NCBI GenBank assembly: GCA_018907035.1
Contig: JACCIC010000176.1
Span: forward strand, 936,501-1,000,500
Direction: 5' to 3'
Length of the DNA: 64,000 nt
From: Sycobia sp. Sy_11
Lineage: Eukaryota; Arthropoda; Insecta; Hymenoptera; Epichrysomallidae
The notes beneath the pieces are model-generated. The model was given only the letters and a program-made list of their open reading frames with translations, did no database searches and had not been told where the DNA came from. Of the stretch, positions 22,835-35,752 are shown one piece after another. Made by a program: the position numbers and the translations under genes. Position 1 is the first letter of the stretch; every line of letters begins with the position of its first letter.

Positions 22835-23540
22835 AGACAATTCATTGATGAAAGACGCGAGTGAGCCATTAAGTGAATGCCTTACCTGCCTTCTCTCGCT
22901 ATTAAATCGATTAGATCTTCCTCTCCTTAAGGCACAGCATCTAGATAGGCTGCTTCGTAATGCACGCCCCAAAATCAAGGAGTGAGAGGAAGTTATATAA
23001 AATAATCGACGAATATCTTTACGGCGAAGCTGTATATAAATCTCCGACTTACAAAAGAATTAAAGCTAGAATAGCTGTCACTGCTTCTCAAGAAGGTACA
23101 AGTTAAGAAAAGAGACTCGATACCTGATCGTAGATTGGCAGAGGTACTTAATGTTCGAGGTCGTATATAGTCGAACTTGGGGAAAGTTGGCACTGCTGGA
23201 TGATTGCACAAATCCCATCAAAAGAGCGAAAAAGTCCCTCAAACTGAACGACCAACCATGGAGAAGTAATAGAACAACATCCAAGAAAAACTCTACCAGA
23301 AATAGCAGTCCGGAGCACATTAAGAAGTTTCCGGAGCGCCGTACGTTCGAGACGCAGGAAGTGTCTGAATCATCCAATTAAATATTATAAGTGTGGTGAG
23401 TTAAGCTATCATACTAATAACTCCCCGAAGTGTTCGAGAAATGGAAAACAAGGAGATCAACAGGGGCCCGATGAACTGCACATCCAATGTCAGCCCGGAC
23501 AAGATAATTTGAGGACCTTGTGCGTACAACCATCGATCGT
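22835..23540 (+). pseudogene. retroelement gag-like fragment with one zinc knuckle
   Basis: Broken frames end in KYYKCGELSYHTNNSPKC (about 23385-23440), a CCHC-type knuckle with the first Cys changed to Tyr, preceded by a basic region. This suggests the gag of a LINE or LTR element, but no pol follows and the family cannot be fixed. Confidence 0.45.
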
Positions 23541-23884
23541 CCTCGACTGATCAGGAGCACTTACACTGGATATGTTGTGTTCTTGTTCGAAGAAATGAAT
23601 GCGGATATACGATTAATTGAGAATTAATTTATTAATTAGTATGACTTTGGACATACGTAAATTAAATTAATAACTATGTCTGTCAGTCGTATAGACTTTA
23701 TACAATAATATATTATGATGATATAAGAACTAAAAGAATTATTTAAAAGATGAAAAACCAAATATTAAATTAAGGATAGTATATTTAAATATTAACATCT
23801 GAAAATAGTCCAGTAGCTAATTGATATGGGGTTCCCAAAATTCGTAAAAAGTAATTCACTTACTTATCAGATATATTAGTTAAG
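23541..23884. other. unassigned AT-rich intron DNA
   Basis: Nothing recognised on either strand. Confidence 0.45.
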
Positions 23885-24240
23885 CTGGTCAGAAAAAGCA
23901 ATTTAAAGATAGTTGGAGTTTTTTAATATAATTAAGGAAATTATTCTGAATAATTATTATATGATTTCATTGAATGTAGTATTTTTCTTTGGAAATATAC
24001 CATCTGACTTATTGATAGAAATAATATAAAAAAATGAATAGAAATTATTATACACACGAAAATAGAAAAACGTTAATTTATGAAAGCAATAAATTTAGTT
24101 TTTGACAATACCTTTTATGAAAAAAGCCTTTTTATAAAAAAAAGGCTGTCCAATGGGACCATTTATCACTGGTCCGTGATAATTTCTTAATAAAGTATTA
24201 GAGAATATTGCATTGACTAAGTTAAATTGGAACCAATAAT
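23885..24240 (+). mobile_element. decayed PLE reverse transcriptase piece
   Basis: The + strand gives YMISLNVVFFFGNIPSDLL and GCPMGPFITGP, relics of the PLE blocks MISLDVVSLFTNVP and GCPMGSPLSP. It abuts the minus-strand PLE piece at 24241, another inverted join. Confidence 0.65.
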
Positions 24241-25140
24241 TTACTAGACTCTAACATTCAATTCATATTATTTTGATTCTTCGAAGTGTGAATACTCTCA
24301 GGACTCTCCCTTTTATACTTATTATTAACGCCATGCTCTAAAATATGCACATTCATAAAATCAAAAGAATGTAAAAACCTTAAACAATGCTCCTTTAAAC
24401 CCGAAGTAATATCTGAAGTACATAAACTATATTTATGTTCATAAATACTCTTTTTTATGTATCTACCTGTTTGTCCAATGTAGTATTTATTACAATTAAT
24501 TTTGTAATCAACTCCAGATTTTAAACATAAATCATCATAAATTATTGAACAACTTACTTAAATTATTGCTACTTTTAAAGAAAAGTCGAATGATATGATA
24601 TTTTTCAAAAAATTTCTTTTAATTCTTTTAGATAATCCTCTAACATATTGTAAGATAATAATTTTGCCTCTGTTAACATCAACTCTTGCAGTGTCAAATA
24701 ATCTCTCAACAATTAATTTATTAATAAATTCAATTAGATATCCATTATTACTAAAAGTTTCTCTTACCACATCTAATAATATTAATGTCCAGAAAACTTA
24801 ACTGATTATTGACTTCAATATCCCTTGTAAATTTAATTCTGTCGTGTACAGAATTAAAAACGTCCACCATTTCATCCGCAAAAACTTCTGGAACAATTTT
24901 AAAGATATTATCAACATATCTCTTAAACATCATTGGTTCAAAAAGCAATTTTGACAAAGCTATACTTTCTAATTTTTCCGTAACTAAATTGGCTATAACC
25001 GGTGATAAAGGTGACCCCATTGAACATCCGTATTTTGTTCATAAAATTTATTCTCAAACGAAAAAATTGTGTTATTAAAAACTAAATTAATTGCTGTAAT
25101 AAATTCATTCATGTTAATTTTGTATGTAAATTAATTTCAT
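24241..25140 (-). mobile_element. Penelope-like element copy E, partial
   Basis: Minus-strand RT open from 25020 to 24751 (MGSPLSPVIANLVTEKLE, FKRYVDNIF), then thumb (24770-24558) and a broken GIY-YIG domain (about 24420-24500). The active site YVDD is YVDN. It is more diverged from copies B, C and D than they are from each other. Confidence 0.85.
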
Positions 25141-25145
25141 AATTT

Positions 25146-25425
25146 CAATTAGTTGGTGTTTTTATAATGAAATAAAAGATATTATTATTTCGAAAAACTA
25201 CAAGATGATTTCATTGGATGTGGTATCTTTATTTACAAATGTACGTTTACAATTGTTAAATGATGTTATACAAGGAAAAATGGCATGTAATTAATTAAAG
25301 ACAGTCAGATTGCACTTTACTAACATAAAATTTTTTTTTTCAGGTAATATTTTTATTTTCAGATTAGTCTACGGTGGTGATTTTATACAACAACAGTCTG
25401 ACTGTCATTATAATTTTAGGTTCGT
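25146..25425 (+). mobile_element. PLE pieces, RT block and terminal region
   Basis: Positions 25150-25285 encode SWCFYNEIKDI and MISLDVVSLFTNVR on the + strand. From 25295 the sequence jumps to the 3' terminal region (cagtcagattgcactttact, then acagtctgactgtcatt). It stands head-to-head with copy E, repeating the arrangement of copies C and D. Confidence 0.75.
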
Positions 25426-25705
25426 TTTTTTTCTTCGTTTGTAAGCCTAGAATAGCAAAACATGGTTTTTCCAATTCGTTGGAAGTTTTCACTGTCCAGA
25501 ATTACTACCGCTTGGTAGAATAGGATATTCAAGTAGTTCTATCAACGATAACACATGCAAATAGGATTATCCATGCCAATGTGCAACGATCAGGCTGTAT
25601 TGTCTATAGCCTAAAACGCGCAAGACTTTAATTTGAAATTAAAATGCGAGAGTAAAATATCGGGCAAGGATCCCGATTAGCGGTCGAACGCGCAATAATC
25701 AAAAC

Positions 25706-25945
25706 TCATATTGCATCAGCACCTCTGTTTTGATAAGACACCCAATGAGTATCTTTATTTTGTGAACCATCAAGATTAAGAATAGTAGATTCGTTATACC
25801 AACGAATATTGTGAGGCAGACTATTTCCCATGAAAATACCTCGAAAATATGGAATTTTTACTATACGTGCATATTTCAGAAGATCATAATCTGATAATGC
25901 GTATTTTCGCAAAGTTAAATTGAAGTTTTTTTTAACTTGTGCGCG
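25706..25945 (-). pseudogene. Polinton cysteine protease fragment
   Basis: The minus-strand frame reads YALSDYDLLKYARIVKIP, FRGIFMGNSLP, STILNLDGSQNKDTHWVSY. It matches the N-terminal half of Polinton/adenovirus-type proteases, with the catalytic His in THWV. The catalytic Cys region is lost. Upstream it is fused in frame to the end of the neighbouring small protein with no stop between. Confidence 0.8.
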
Positions 25946-26555
25946 TCCGAAATGGGGTTTCAGAAATGATCCCAGTCCACGTTTATATGGCTTCAGATAT
26001 AGACCTTTACCTAAAGCAATAGCTTCCATCATCTTATTATGTTGCTTATTTTCTTGATAACCTTTCTATGGAGCATTAGCATTACTTACTGCGTTCGCTA
26101 TTCCAGCAGCATCTCCTGCTAGAGCACCAATTGCCTGCAAATAGTGGTATAAGAAACGGAAGAACTCCACCAATTTTAGATGGAAGAGGTGTAATATGTA
26201 TGGGGTATAATATGGAATATTAGGAGGTGTAATATGGAACTATAACTTTCCTTTTTCCACCACTGTTCTTAACAGCTTGAGGAGCACCCTTTAATGCAGA
26301 TTGAATAAATTTGTGCGAATTTTTGATTATTTTTAATGATTTGTTCTCTGTCGTAACCAAGGGGCTAAATTTTAGTCGCATTCTAGTTTCTGCCTTTAAT
26401 TTCGTAGCGCTTGTAACAGCTACAGCAGTGGCTTTCTCTGCAAGACTAGAACCATTTGCTTGAATACGCTGCGAAGCCTTATTTTCAACCTTCATATCAG
26501 CAATATTACGATTATTGATTTTATTGGCATACTGCATGTTCTTTACATGCCTCAT
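25946..26555 (-). pseudogene. Polinton small capsid-associated protein (broken)
   Basis: An open segment at 26555-26220 is basic and ends near KNSGGKRKV. A frameshifted middle reads LPFLIPLFAG with Ala/Gly-rich text (about 26060-26160). The end is MMEAIALGKGLYLKPYKRG (26032 downward). This order (GGKRKV, hydrophobic LIPIFAG, KGLYLKP tail) is typical of a short Polinton protein likened to adenovirus minor capsid/core proteins. The function is inferred from family position. Confidence 0.65.
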
Positions 26556-26869
26556 AAAGCGGATTTATTTCTGGATAACCTCTTTTCATTCGCTTCTCTA
26601 ATTTAGTTCCTACACCACAGTATTGATATTCAGGAAGATGCAGGAAGATCGAGTAATCCTCCGCCACGTTTCGACTGTTCTTGAGATTATCAATAATCGT
26701 CTTCGACTACTGCTTTATAACTGCTGTTATATAACTATAAAACATGTATCTAAATATTTCCATCGTGTAATGATGAAATATTATAATATTTTAGATCAAA
26801 GCCGCAGTAAATTCGATAATATAGATACAGTAGGAAATATTGGAGGAACATAAGTGCTTGGCGATTCTG

Positions 26870-27340
26870 AAATTATATTTGATGATCATAAAATAAAAGT
26901 GAAAGATTAACTTATGATTAACTTATCCTAAAAGTAATGGACTCATAGAGCTACTCATAAAAAAGGAATCAGACAACGCATTAATAAATTCAGAACATCG
27001 TGAAAAGTATTACAATATTGTGGAAGCAACAAGTGCTCCACGGAGAAAACATAGCAAAGATGAATCTATACGCTCATTGAAGAGTAGAAAATATTATGAC
27101 ATCATTGCGCCGATATTTCGCAGTAGTGATAGTCGTACAAAAAAAGGATCAGGAGATCTCATAGCTTAATATGAAATAGCAAAGAAAGATTCTTGAATAG
27201 AGTTAATGTACTAGGATGATCCGAATGAGAATAAGAATATTAATGACCGAACAATGTATTGGAAATCATAATCACATCAATAAAATCTATTTCATTATTG
27301 AAGAATTACGCGAAATAAGATCCACATATTTCTACATTCA
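26870..27340 (+). pseudogene. Polinton conserved hypothetical protein, decayed
   Basis: Frames contain REKYYNIVEATSAPRRKHSKD, KSRKYYDIIAPIF and, after stops, DDPNENKN with LFHY-RITRNK. These echo a Polinton protein that ends in a DDPNEL...IIEELRE motif. It lies just upstream of the next ORF on the same strand. Function unknown. Confidence 0.55.
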
Positions 27341-27363
27341 TAGACGTTTTAATCACTATCATC

Positions 27364-27759
27364 ATGAGTCTTGAAGTGTCTGGAAGAACGTTAGAGGACT
27401 CGAAAGGGATTCGAGGTCTTCTAGATCTTGGCTTCAAAATTACATTGGATGAAAATTATGATATCGAAACTAAACAATTTTGTAATATTGGGGAAGCTAA
27501 TGAAGAACATAATGTAATTAGTGTGAACACGTTGAATATAGCATTAAAGACCCAAGTAGATTTCTCATCATTTGAAATTTCTAAATCGGTTCGATTCGTT
27601 CAAGAATTTGACCAAAAACATAAAGCTATTCGCTTGTCCATAGAAGTGAAACTGGAGAATCTTATTACAGAATATGACCAGTTAAAAGAGGACGTAACAA
27701 AACTTGTGATAATCACAAATAATATCATTAAAGAGCTTGAAAACAAACATGTATCGTGA
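27364..27759 (+). CDS. Polinton ORF of unknown function, intact 131 codons
   Basis: A complete ATG-to-stop frame: N-terminal SGRTLEDSKGIRGLLDLGFKITLDENYDI (split here only by description), and a C-terminal half rich in Leu, Glu and Lys (residues 85-131) that looks like a coiled coil. Its end overlaps the integrase start ATG (27750) by a few codons, a compact arrangement normal for Polintons. I recognise it as Polinton-linked from context, not from a known domain. Confidence 0.6.
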   Translation: MSLEVSGRTLEDSKGIRGLLDLGFKITLDENYDIETKQFCNIGEANEEHNVISVNTLNIALKTQVDFSSFEISKSVRFVQEFDQKHKAIRLSIEVKLENLITEYDQLKEDVTKLVIITNNIIKELENKHVS

Positions 27760-28663
27760 GAAACTAGTTGAAGAGCTGCACAAACCTGCACATCGTAGAT
27801 ATAAGTGAAGAAAATATGATATCTAAATACGTGGAATAGATGGACATGGCATGCTGATCTTGTAGAAATGATTCCTTACTCTAAAGAGAATAAAGGTTTT
27901 CGTTATTCACTCAGTGTCATATATTTTCAAAAATTGCTTGCATGGGCCATTCCAGTAAGGTCAAAGACTGGCAACGATGTTATTACGGCTATGAATGAGA
28001 TATTGAAATAAAGACGAATACCATCTAATCTACAAACTGATCAAGGAAAAGAATTTTACAATTTTCACTTTCAAAATCTCATGAAAAAAGTATAAGATAA
28101 ATCTATATTCTTCACACGGCAATCTTCATACAAGCATATGTGACAGATTTAATAGAATGTTAAAAAATGCAATGTGGATATAAATAGGGAAAATATAAAT
28201 GGATGTATATCCTACCAGATTTACTCAAAGTTTCTAATTCAAGAAAGCACCAAACAATAGGAATTAAGCATTCAAATGTGACCAAAAGAAATGAAGAAGA
28301 GATAAAGAAGCATTTTCCAATTGAAAATATGAATATGAGAAAAGCCATATACAAAGTTGGACATAAGTACATATAACTAAAATAAAAAATATTTTTGAAA
28401 AAGGATATATACCAAACTGGTCAACTGAAATTTTCACAATAACAAGAGTTGGAAAGACTGATCCAATAACCAATCAGATTAAAGATTATTATGATGAATC
28501 TGTTTGTAGTGGCTTTTATGAGAATTAAATTAATAAAACTAAGTACCCTAATATTTATCTAGTTGAAAAAGTATTAAAGAAGAGTGGTAATCACGCATAT
28601 GTGAAGTGGCGAGGATTCAGAAGGGAACATAATAGTTGGATAGCTAAAAATGAAGTTTTTTGA
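27750..28663 (+). pseudogene. Polinton integrase with C-terminal chromo-like domain, broken
   Basis: It begins MYREKLVEELHKPAHRR and runs through an RVE integrase core in several frames: HADLVEMIPYSKENKG (first Asp), LQTDQGKEFYNF (second Asp) and CDRFNRMLKNAMW (normally ERFNRTLK; the catalytic Glu is Asp here). It closes with VEKVLKKSGNHAYVKWRG, a chromodomain-like Trp-containing strand, at 28556-28662. Integrase inserts the element DNA. Stops and at least three frameshifts make it dead. Confidence 0.82.
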
Positions 28664-28869
28664 TTTAATTATGATATCAGTCAAATGAATAAATAATACT
28701 AATTTATGTAAGAATAGGTTTAAGGACATTTGTTTTCAATTAAAGAAGAAAACATAATTGCAATATGTTTAGAATATTATTTATTTATGTAATTATTATG
28801 CATACATCTATATTTTTATTATTTGAGAACTAAATGCTTTTTCAACATAAAATATATTTATTTATTGAA

Positions 28870-29715
28870 TTGCTTCTGAAGAAGTACATGTATTAAATTT
28901 AAAACAACTTCCACCTTGATAAAGTAAGAATAAACATCGTTTATTTGCATTATTTACTAGATTTGTGAAAAATTCTTGATCCTTTAATATTGCTGGTCAA
29001 CATATCGAATGTTGACCAGCTTCAGAACAGTTTCATGATTTTTTTTCCAATTCTGTGGAATTTTTTTTCCAATTCTTCCTCGGCAGGAATACGCTCTCCG
29101 CAATTTTATTAAGAGTAGCTGGATCCATTCTATACAATAAAAAAGTAATGTATAAATCAAAATTATGTATATAATTCCTTGGTTTTTTTTCTAAAGAATA
29201 TAAACTTATATTTTACCTTGAGAATTAGTTAAATCTTGCTTTTCTTTGAGGAGGTAAGTAGTTTCATTCCAGTTTTTAACTGCTCGAATGAGCCTTTCGT
29301 CATCGGGCTGGCCATAAAGCTCATTTTCCTCTTCAACTTTTTCCCCTTCTCTTGAGGTTTTCCCACCAACATTTTCAAGATTTTTTCGGGATTCTATTCG
29401 TTTATTATTTCAAATGATACATCATATTTAATGGTAATTGGTTCGACCTGATTGCCATAAACCGTCACCTCTTCTCATTTCATTCAATTTTCATTACTAT
29501 TGAAACCACCCTCTCTTGTTCCGCATGCACCTCTACGCGGGATACTCTAGATTCATTTCTGATTGTATTTCTTAGTTCTCCTACATCATCACTTACCGCC
29601 ACTCCAACTGCTCTTTCATTAGTCTCTAAGTAAGCGTTCTTTATCTCCATCTCTCCCTCTTTTGGTTGTTTTGCTTCGTTTAATATTCCCTCTCTATTTC
29701 ACATGCAGCTTGCGC
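28870..29715 (-). pseudogene. unassigned reading-frame relics in the Polinton
   Basis: The minus strand holds a frame starting MDPATLNKIAE (about 29130) that breaks after some 45 codons, and a Glu-rich stretch following the polymerase end (EREGILNEAKQPKEGEMEIK, about 29640-29705). No domain recognised. Confidence 0.4.
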
Positions 29716-29719
29716 CATC

Positions 29720-31530
29720 TGTTCTTCCATAATTCTATAGTGCCTCCACGGTAAAGTAACTGTATTATTTGTTAGTAAAAATCTTTTATCATTATACGGA
29801 CTTAGAGCAATTTTTTCTGTTTTTCAGTATATAGTACATGTAATTTAGAATGTATATTATACTGCTCGCGATGTATAATGACGATATCAACAAGACATTT
29901 TCGATAATCTTCAAATGTATTTGTCTTCTCTTCTTTACAACGTTCGATTATTATTCCTATAGCCTTTTTACTATTTCTCCTCCATCCACTAAAATACTGT
30001 ACATTTTGCTTTGTAAACCAAGAAATTCCATCATTAATTTTTCCATTACATTCTTCCTTCATAATCCTGCTATCTTTTTATTTGATCGAGGTATACCATA
30101 CTGATCATTTTCAACATAATCAGAAGTATCAAATCGATGAATATCTTCCTTCATAATTTTATACATATTAATGTCTTCCACTTCATTTATCAAACTGTCG
30201 TTGTCAGTATATAAAAGTTTACACTTTTCTCTCACTCGCTTTTTCATATGAGAATAGTAAAAATCATAAACTAGTGTTTTGATAGGTCCAGAATGCAAAA
30301 ACCAACTGCCAGTATTGTACATGTTAATTTGTCTAATCCATCTAAAAAATTATATAAAAATATACCTTTCTACTGAAGAATATGAATATTTTCAGTTGAA
30401 AATCCATCTAATTCCAATTCCTTTACAGGTAGTAGTATATTTGTAGATATAAATGCCAATTTTTTTACAGATGAATGTAAAAATAGCAATGTATCAATAA
30501 ATTTAAAATTCACATCGTAGCCATTCATGAACTTTATGAATGAAATGTACTTTTATTTGTTGTGGGATATTAGAGAAACTCGACCTTTTGTCACCGACGA
30601 TGTACCAATTTCGATTAAAATAAAGTCTGTATCATAATTAAGATTATAAAAATAAAAGGAATGAACCTCAAGTCTTTATAATTCAAATTACATTAATTAT
30701 GAGCTGCTCCTCTGGAGAGAACAAAAAATTATTGTTTTCTTTTTTTTATATCTGAAACACTGAATTAATTATAAAATAATTAAATAAACATACAAACCTG
30801 TAAAATTTAAATGATCTCCTACAGGAAGTCAATCCTTTTCAAATTTATTGCCACATATTTTATAAATAAACAAAACCATCGAAACTGTAATTCTTCAAGA
30901 TCTGTGAGCTTCATTGGTTTTGGTGTCTTATATAGTCGATCTATATGCTCTCCAATGGATTTTAGTTCACGAACGAACCATCGTGCAGGTGTCGGTTGGC
31001 TCTACTTTTTTGTCTATACGATTTGTAAGCTCATAATGTGTCATTATAATTACATTTTAAATGATAGCCATTAATAATAGCAAAGTTCAATTCGTTCGTA
31101 TACTGACAACAATCCTGAACTCTATTTGGATTCATTACATTAGGATATAATGATGAAAGTGTAGCATATTTCAAGCACTGATTATCACTATTACAAACAT
31201 TAACATATGCGTTTTTTGATATTATGAACTTTAAAAGACATATATATGGTCTACCCTTTTGAGGAGAAAACTTTTTAAATTAATAATACTTTTTAAGGTC
31301 CATCCTGAATCCTTGTCCTGAAACTCTTTCAAATGTGCAAGAAGAGGCTCCCTAATATGTTCCTCAAAAACCACTTCTGTAAATCTGTGGACAGGTAAAC
31401 TGCTGCTCTCCGCATCATTTTTTTTGTACAGAAAACTGTGATATGAAATCAGAATTAACTTTAATTATAATGTACTCTTCCAAGTATTTCAGCAGTCAAT
31501 TGTGAAAACGACTGCTGTGTGAGAGGTAGG
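29720..31530 (-). pseudogene. Polinton family-B DNA polymerase, broken
   Basis: The region nearest 31530 gives an N-terminal stretch (YTIIKINSDF-like, then RPYICLLKFIISKNAYVNV and ELNFAII, about 31070-31260). The palm is at 30322-30059 with LLYTDNDSLINEVE, the motif C normally written YTDTDSL. The C-terminus is at 30062-29730 (AIGIIIERCKEE, TFEDYRKCLVD, RSKLHVLYTEKQKK-like, then SPYNDKRFLLTNN). The element's polymerase copies its own genome by protein priming. The Thr in motif C is Asn, and frames are broken throughout. Confidence 0.8.
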
Positions 31531-31806
31531 GCAACTTGAATATCTTCAGTTACGTTCGTCCTATTAGTACATTGCGTCTCCCCTCCTACATGCAACCATA
31601 AAGTTTTCTCTCTAATCTTAGCTCAAAAGAAATAAACTTCCTTCAGCCAATCGCATCTATATTTATGTTTTTGCACTCAGCCAATCGTAGAATAGGGGAT
31701 AATTTCAGAAGGCGGAGAATCTTGTTATCAAATTAGAATGTGAGCGCCACACTTTACATTTCTTGTTATCACTGCCTCTTCTATAATAAGTATATCGAAG
31801 TACAAG

Positions 31807-32266
31807 ATGTCAAGATTACGACAATATGAAGTTGTTTTTAGAAAAAATATCTTGCAATGTCCTGAAGATAAGGTATTCGTCTATTACATACAGGGATTCC
31901 AAGCAAGTGGCCCGCAAAGCTTCATTTTAAAAGAATTTAGTTTACTGAGTTTGGAAGAAGGTGCATTGCCCACCGTATACCCCTTTAAGTCACCATTTCC
32001 ATGGAGCGAATTAACTTGGAGTGAAAAAAACTGTACACTGGCTGCAAAGTTGAATACCATGGATTTGAATGCGATGCTAGCGAAATTTCTTATGATAAAC
32101 TCAAAAGGATATTAGAGATTTGTTGCACTGGAGTGTGAAAATTCTAGGTGAAGGGACTAGAGACCAAGGAATGGTTTTCAAACATTCTACTGAATATGTA
32201 AGTAATCTTATTATATCTATGTATATAATATATATTTATATAATTAATATTATATATGTATGGGTA

Positions 32267-32327
<61 letters not shown>

Positions 32328-32560
32328 TTCATAATTTTTTTTAATTCGAAAAAATAATTTAGTTCCAGAATTATATCAGATATGGAGGAATCTCATTGTC
32401 TTTATTGCAATCAACGCAGAGTGAAGGTTCATATATGTGATGTATCACAATCATCAATTCTGTAGAAGACATTTACCAATGTGTGCCATCCGGAACGTCT
32501 TGATAATTCGCACAACACTTAAAAAGTTTTCAAGAGCAATATCAACAAGTAAAATAAATA
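31807..32560 (+). pseudogene. unrecognised ORF beside the Polinton, split by a TA microsatellite
   Basis: A 102-codon frame (31807-32115) encodes VFVYYIQGFQ, FILKEFSLLSLEEGALPTVYPF and PFPWSELTWSEKNC. Beyond its stop, further frames before and after the (TA)n tract give LLHWSVKIL and HNHQFCRRHLPMCAIRNV, suggesting one longer ancestral protein with a His/Cys-rich end. I do not recognise the family with confidence. It may be Polinton cargo or another mobile ORF. Confidence 0.4.
32268..32321. repeat. (TA)n microsatellite
   Basis: About 27 uninterrupted TA units. Confidence 0.95.
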
Positions 32561-33480
<920 letters not shown>

Positions 33481-34999
33481 CAGACTATCTCATTTACGTA
33501 CCGCTAGAGACATAGTGTTGTGTTACTGAAGATTATAAGGACGATCGGAAAACTACTCCAGAATGTTGTCGATGTCGAGTTGCGCCGAATTGCGCCTACA
33601 TTGGTGCAACTCGACGCATGGTACCGACTCTCCCTGTAGTGAGCGCGGACTCTGTTGCTGCTACTGCATTTTTTCTTTCTCGTATTCACTGCAATAAGCC
33701 ACTTTTACATGTGGTGCGTCTTTATTTTTTTGGTTGGACAAAGCATGCCACTGTAGACAAAACGGGTGCAATTCCTGTTACACGCGTTAGACCTAAAAGA
33801 TCAGCTAATGTGTACATATTTTACTGATAATTACCGGCGATGTTCATTCCCACTAACGCGTGTTCAATCCGTCCAAGGAAGGAGTCTTTCGTAGTGAACG
33901 CGTCTACTGCACACAGTATTCTCTGCTTTTCTTCTCAAATGCAGGACTGGTTTTGGCAAGTTTACTGCACGCTGAACTGCTAATATCGAATTTGTTGCTA
34001 ATTTTTAACAAAAAAAATGAATGCATAGTTGCAAATATCATTATAATACGTATATTTTGATGTATATAGTTTTTTGGTAAATACAGTGTTTCTTGACAAA
34101 CGTTGAACAGTTCCGTTAAAAGCGTCCCTTAAACGGTTTCCCATATACTTAATATAAGTACTTTTGAATACATTTTTTCCAACAAATGCTACATAGTGTG
34201 GGGTACACATACTCGTTTTATAAGAAACGCGACTCCCACGCACAGTGCTTTGTAGGGGACGATAGGAATAATGGTGGGTAATGAATGGGAAATTGTTACT
34301 AGTACAGTATTTATTTATCAATATTTTGCAATGAGATAAACGCGAGTATAAATAAAACTGTAATATTCGCTGACTTCGTACGAGCTCGCTCAGTATGCAA
34401 GCTTCAGACGAGATTCTAGATAAGATTGAAAGTGCTGGGGCCACTGCCGCCGCGCGCAGATAGCGATACTCGCCACTCATTATGTGTGCGAATAGACATG
34501 CCGTATATATACATGTAACTTACGTGCTCAGCTTGCAGAATGCGGACGCGCGTACATCTGTAGGTTATTCCGTCAGGGCTACTCCCTATAATATAAATCA
34601 TCAATCAACATACAAAAACGAAAAATATACGTATTTTAATGATGTCTAGAACTTTGGTTAAAAAGATTTGTTTGAAATTCTTACTATTTTTCACCATATG
34701 CTCGAAAAACGTATTTACATAGTTTGTGACATGGAAATTCATTATTTTAAAAGCGACTCTAATATTTCTAATTAATTCTCTAAGCATCGCTAAATCGAGT
34801 GCGGTAGCTTTTGCCGCTGATGGAGTGTTGCCTACATGAACATCATATAAATCTATTTTTCAAGAACGATTTGAAAAATTATTTTATCTAAAATGATAGA
34901 TCAATAGAAAATCTTTGAGTATGTCAGAGATTAATAAATTTGTTTAGAAAATAGCTGACGTACTTAATATATACGCATTATTTTACAAGAAACATTGCA
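33481..34999. other. unassigned, locally GC-richer intron DNA
   Basis: A 160-codon minus-strand frame (34480-33998) and smaller frames have no recognisable motif. A 10-bp hairpin (gtcgagttgc at 33574-33583 with gcaactcgac at 33606-33615) lies near the left side. The composition and tataaat-type motifs would suit an old LTR, but no second copy is in the window. Confidence 0.35.
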
Positions 35000-35005
35000 A
35001 TTTTA

Positions 35006-35752
35006 TCAGGTATGTGAATAAGTCTTTCCCGTTTTTTTTCAAATTTTGAGCCTTTATTGTGAAAAAATGGTTACAAATGAATTATTGAAAGTATTGGCCA
35101 TCGCTAGCTACAACTTTTTCCCATCTTTCTGGCAACATACGAATCCCGTTGCGAAAAAATTCGACCGGTTTGGCCTCTATCCAGTCATCCACCCATTTTT
35201 TAGCTTCCTCGTAGGAATGGAAGTGCTGGTCAGCCAGGCCATGCGTCATCGATCTGAAGAGATGGTACTTAGACGGAGTAACGTCTGTACTATACGGCGG
35301 GTGGGGTAGGACTTCCCATTTGAGCGTTTCTAAGTATGTTTTCACCGGCGGTGCAACATGTGGGCGAGCATTGTCATGTTGCAAAATAACTTTGTCGTGC
35401 CTGTCGGAGTATTGTGGCCGTTTTTCTCGCAGTGCGCGGCTCAAACGCATCAATTGTCGTCGATAGACCTCGCCTGTGATCCTTTCATTCGGTTTCAGAA
35501 GCTCATAGTAAACCACACCTAGCTGGTCCCACCATATACAGAGCATGAGCTTGACGTCGATTCGGCTCAAATTTCGACATTTTCACGATATCAAAAATTT
35601 ATGATGCAAAAAAATTTTAACTAATGTGTTAGTATGGAATTGTTGACATATGAATAAGCTTTGATTATGACATATGTAACCATTGAATACTCGCACAGTA
35701 TTGGTGGCGCCATCTCTTACAAAAAACGGGAAAGACTTATTCACACTCCTAA
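35006..35752 (-). mobile_element. internally deleted mariner, non-autonomous derivative
   Basis: Terminal repeats tcaggtatgtgaataagtc (35006) and gacttattcacactcctaa (ending 35752) are flanked by TA duplications. Its retained sequence nearly matches the full-length copy at 42638-43915, but 531 bp are missing: it jumps from the transposase's first residues (KFEPNR) to the region before LMLCIWWDQ. The junction reads gacgtcaagctcatgc with two bases of microhomology. The C-terminal half of transposase stays open (to 35082), including HDNARPH and DVTPSKYHLF (normally DVAPSDYHLF; the third catalytic Asp is Lys). Confidence 0.93.

Larger units (their letters stand above)
25430..31560. mobile_element. 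Polinton/Maverick remnant
   Basis: Four hallmark functions of these large self-synthesising DNA transposons occur within about 6 kb: adenovirus-type protease and a small capsid-associated protein (minus), retroviral-type integrase with a chromo-like domain (plus), and protein-primed family-B DNA polymerase (minus). Intact elements are usually 15-20 kb, so much is lost, including a recognisable packaging ATPase and major capsid. Terminal inverted repeats were not identified and the limits are set by the last recognised pieces. Confidence 0.85.

Noticed and set aside
33998..34480. 160-codon minus-strand frame in the integrin intron
   Set aside because: No recognisable motif, low-complexity codon use, no homologue recalled; longer frames arise by chance in this GC-richer patch.
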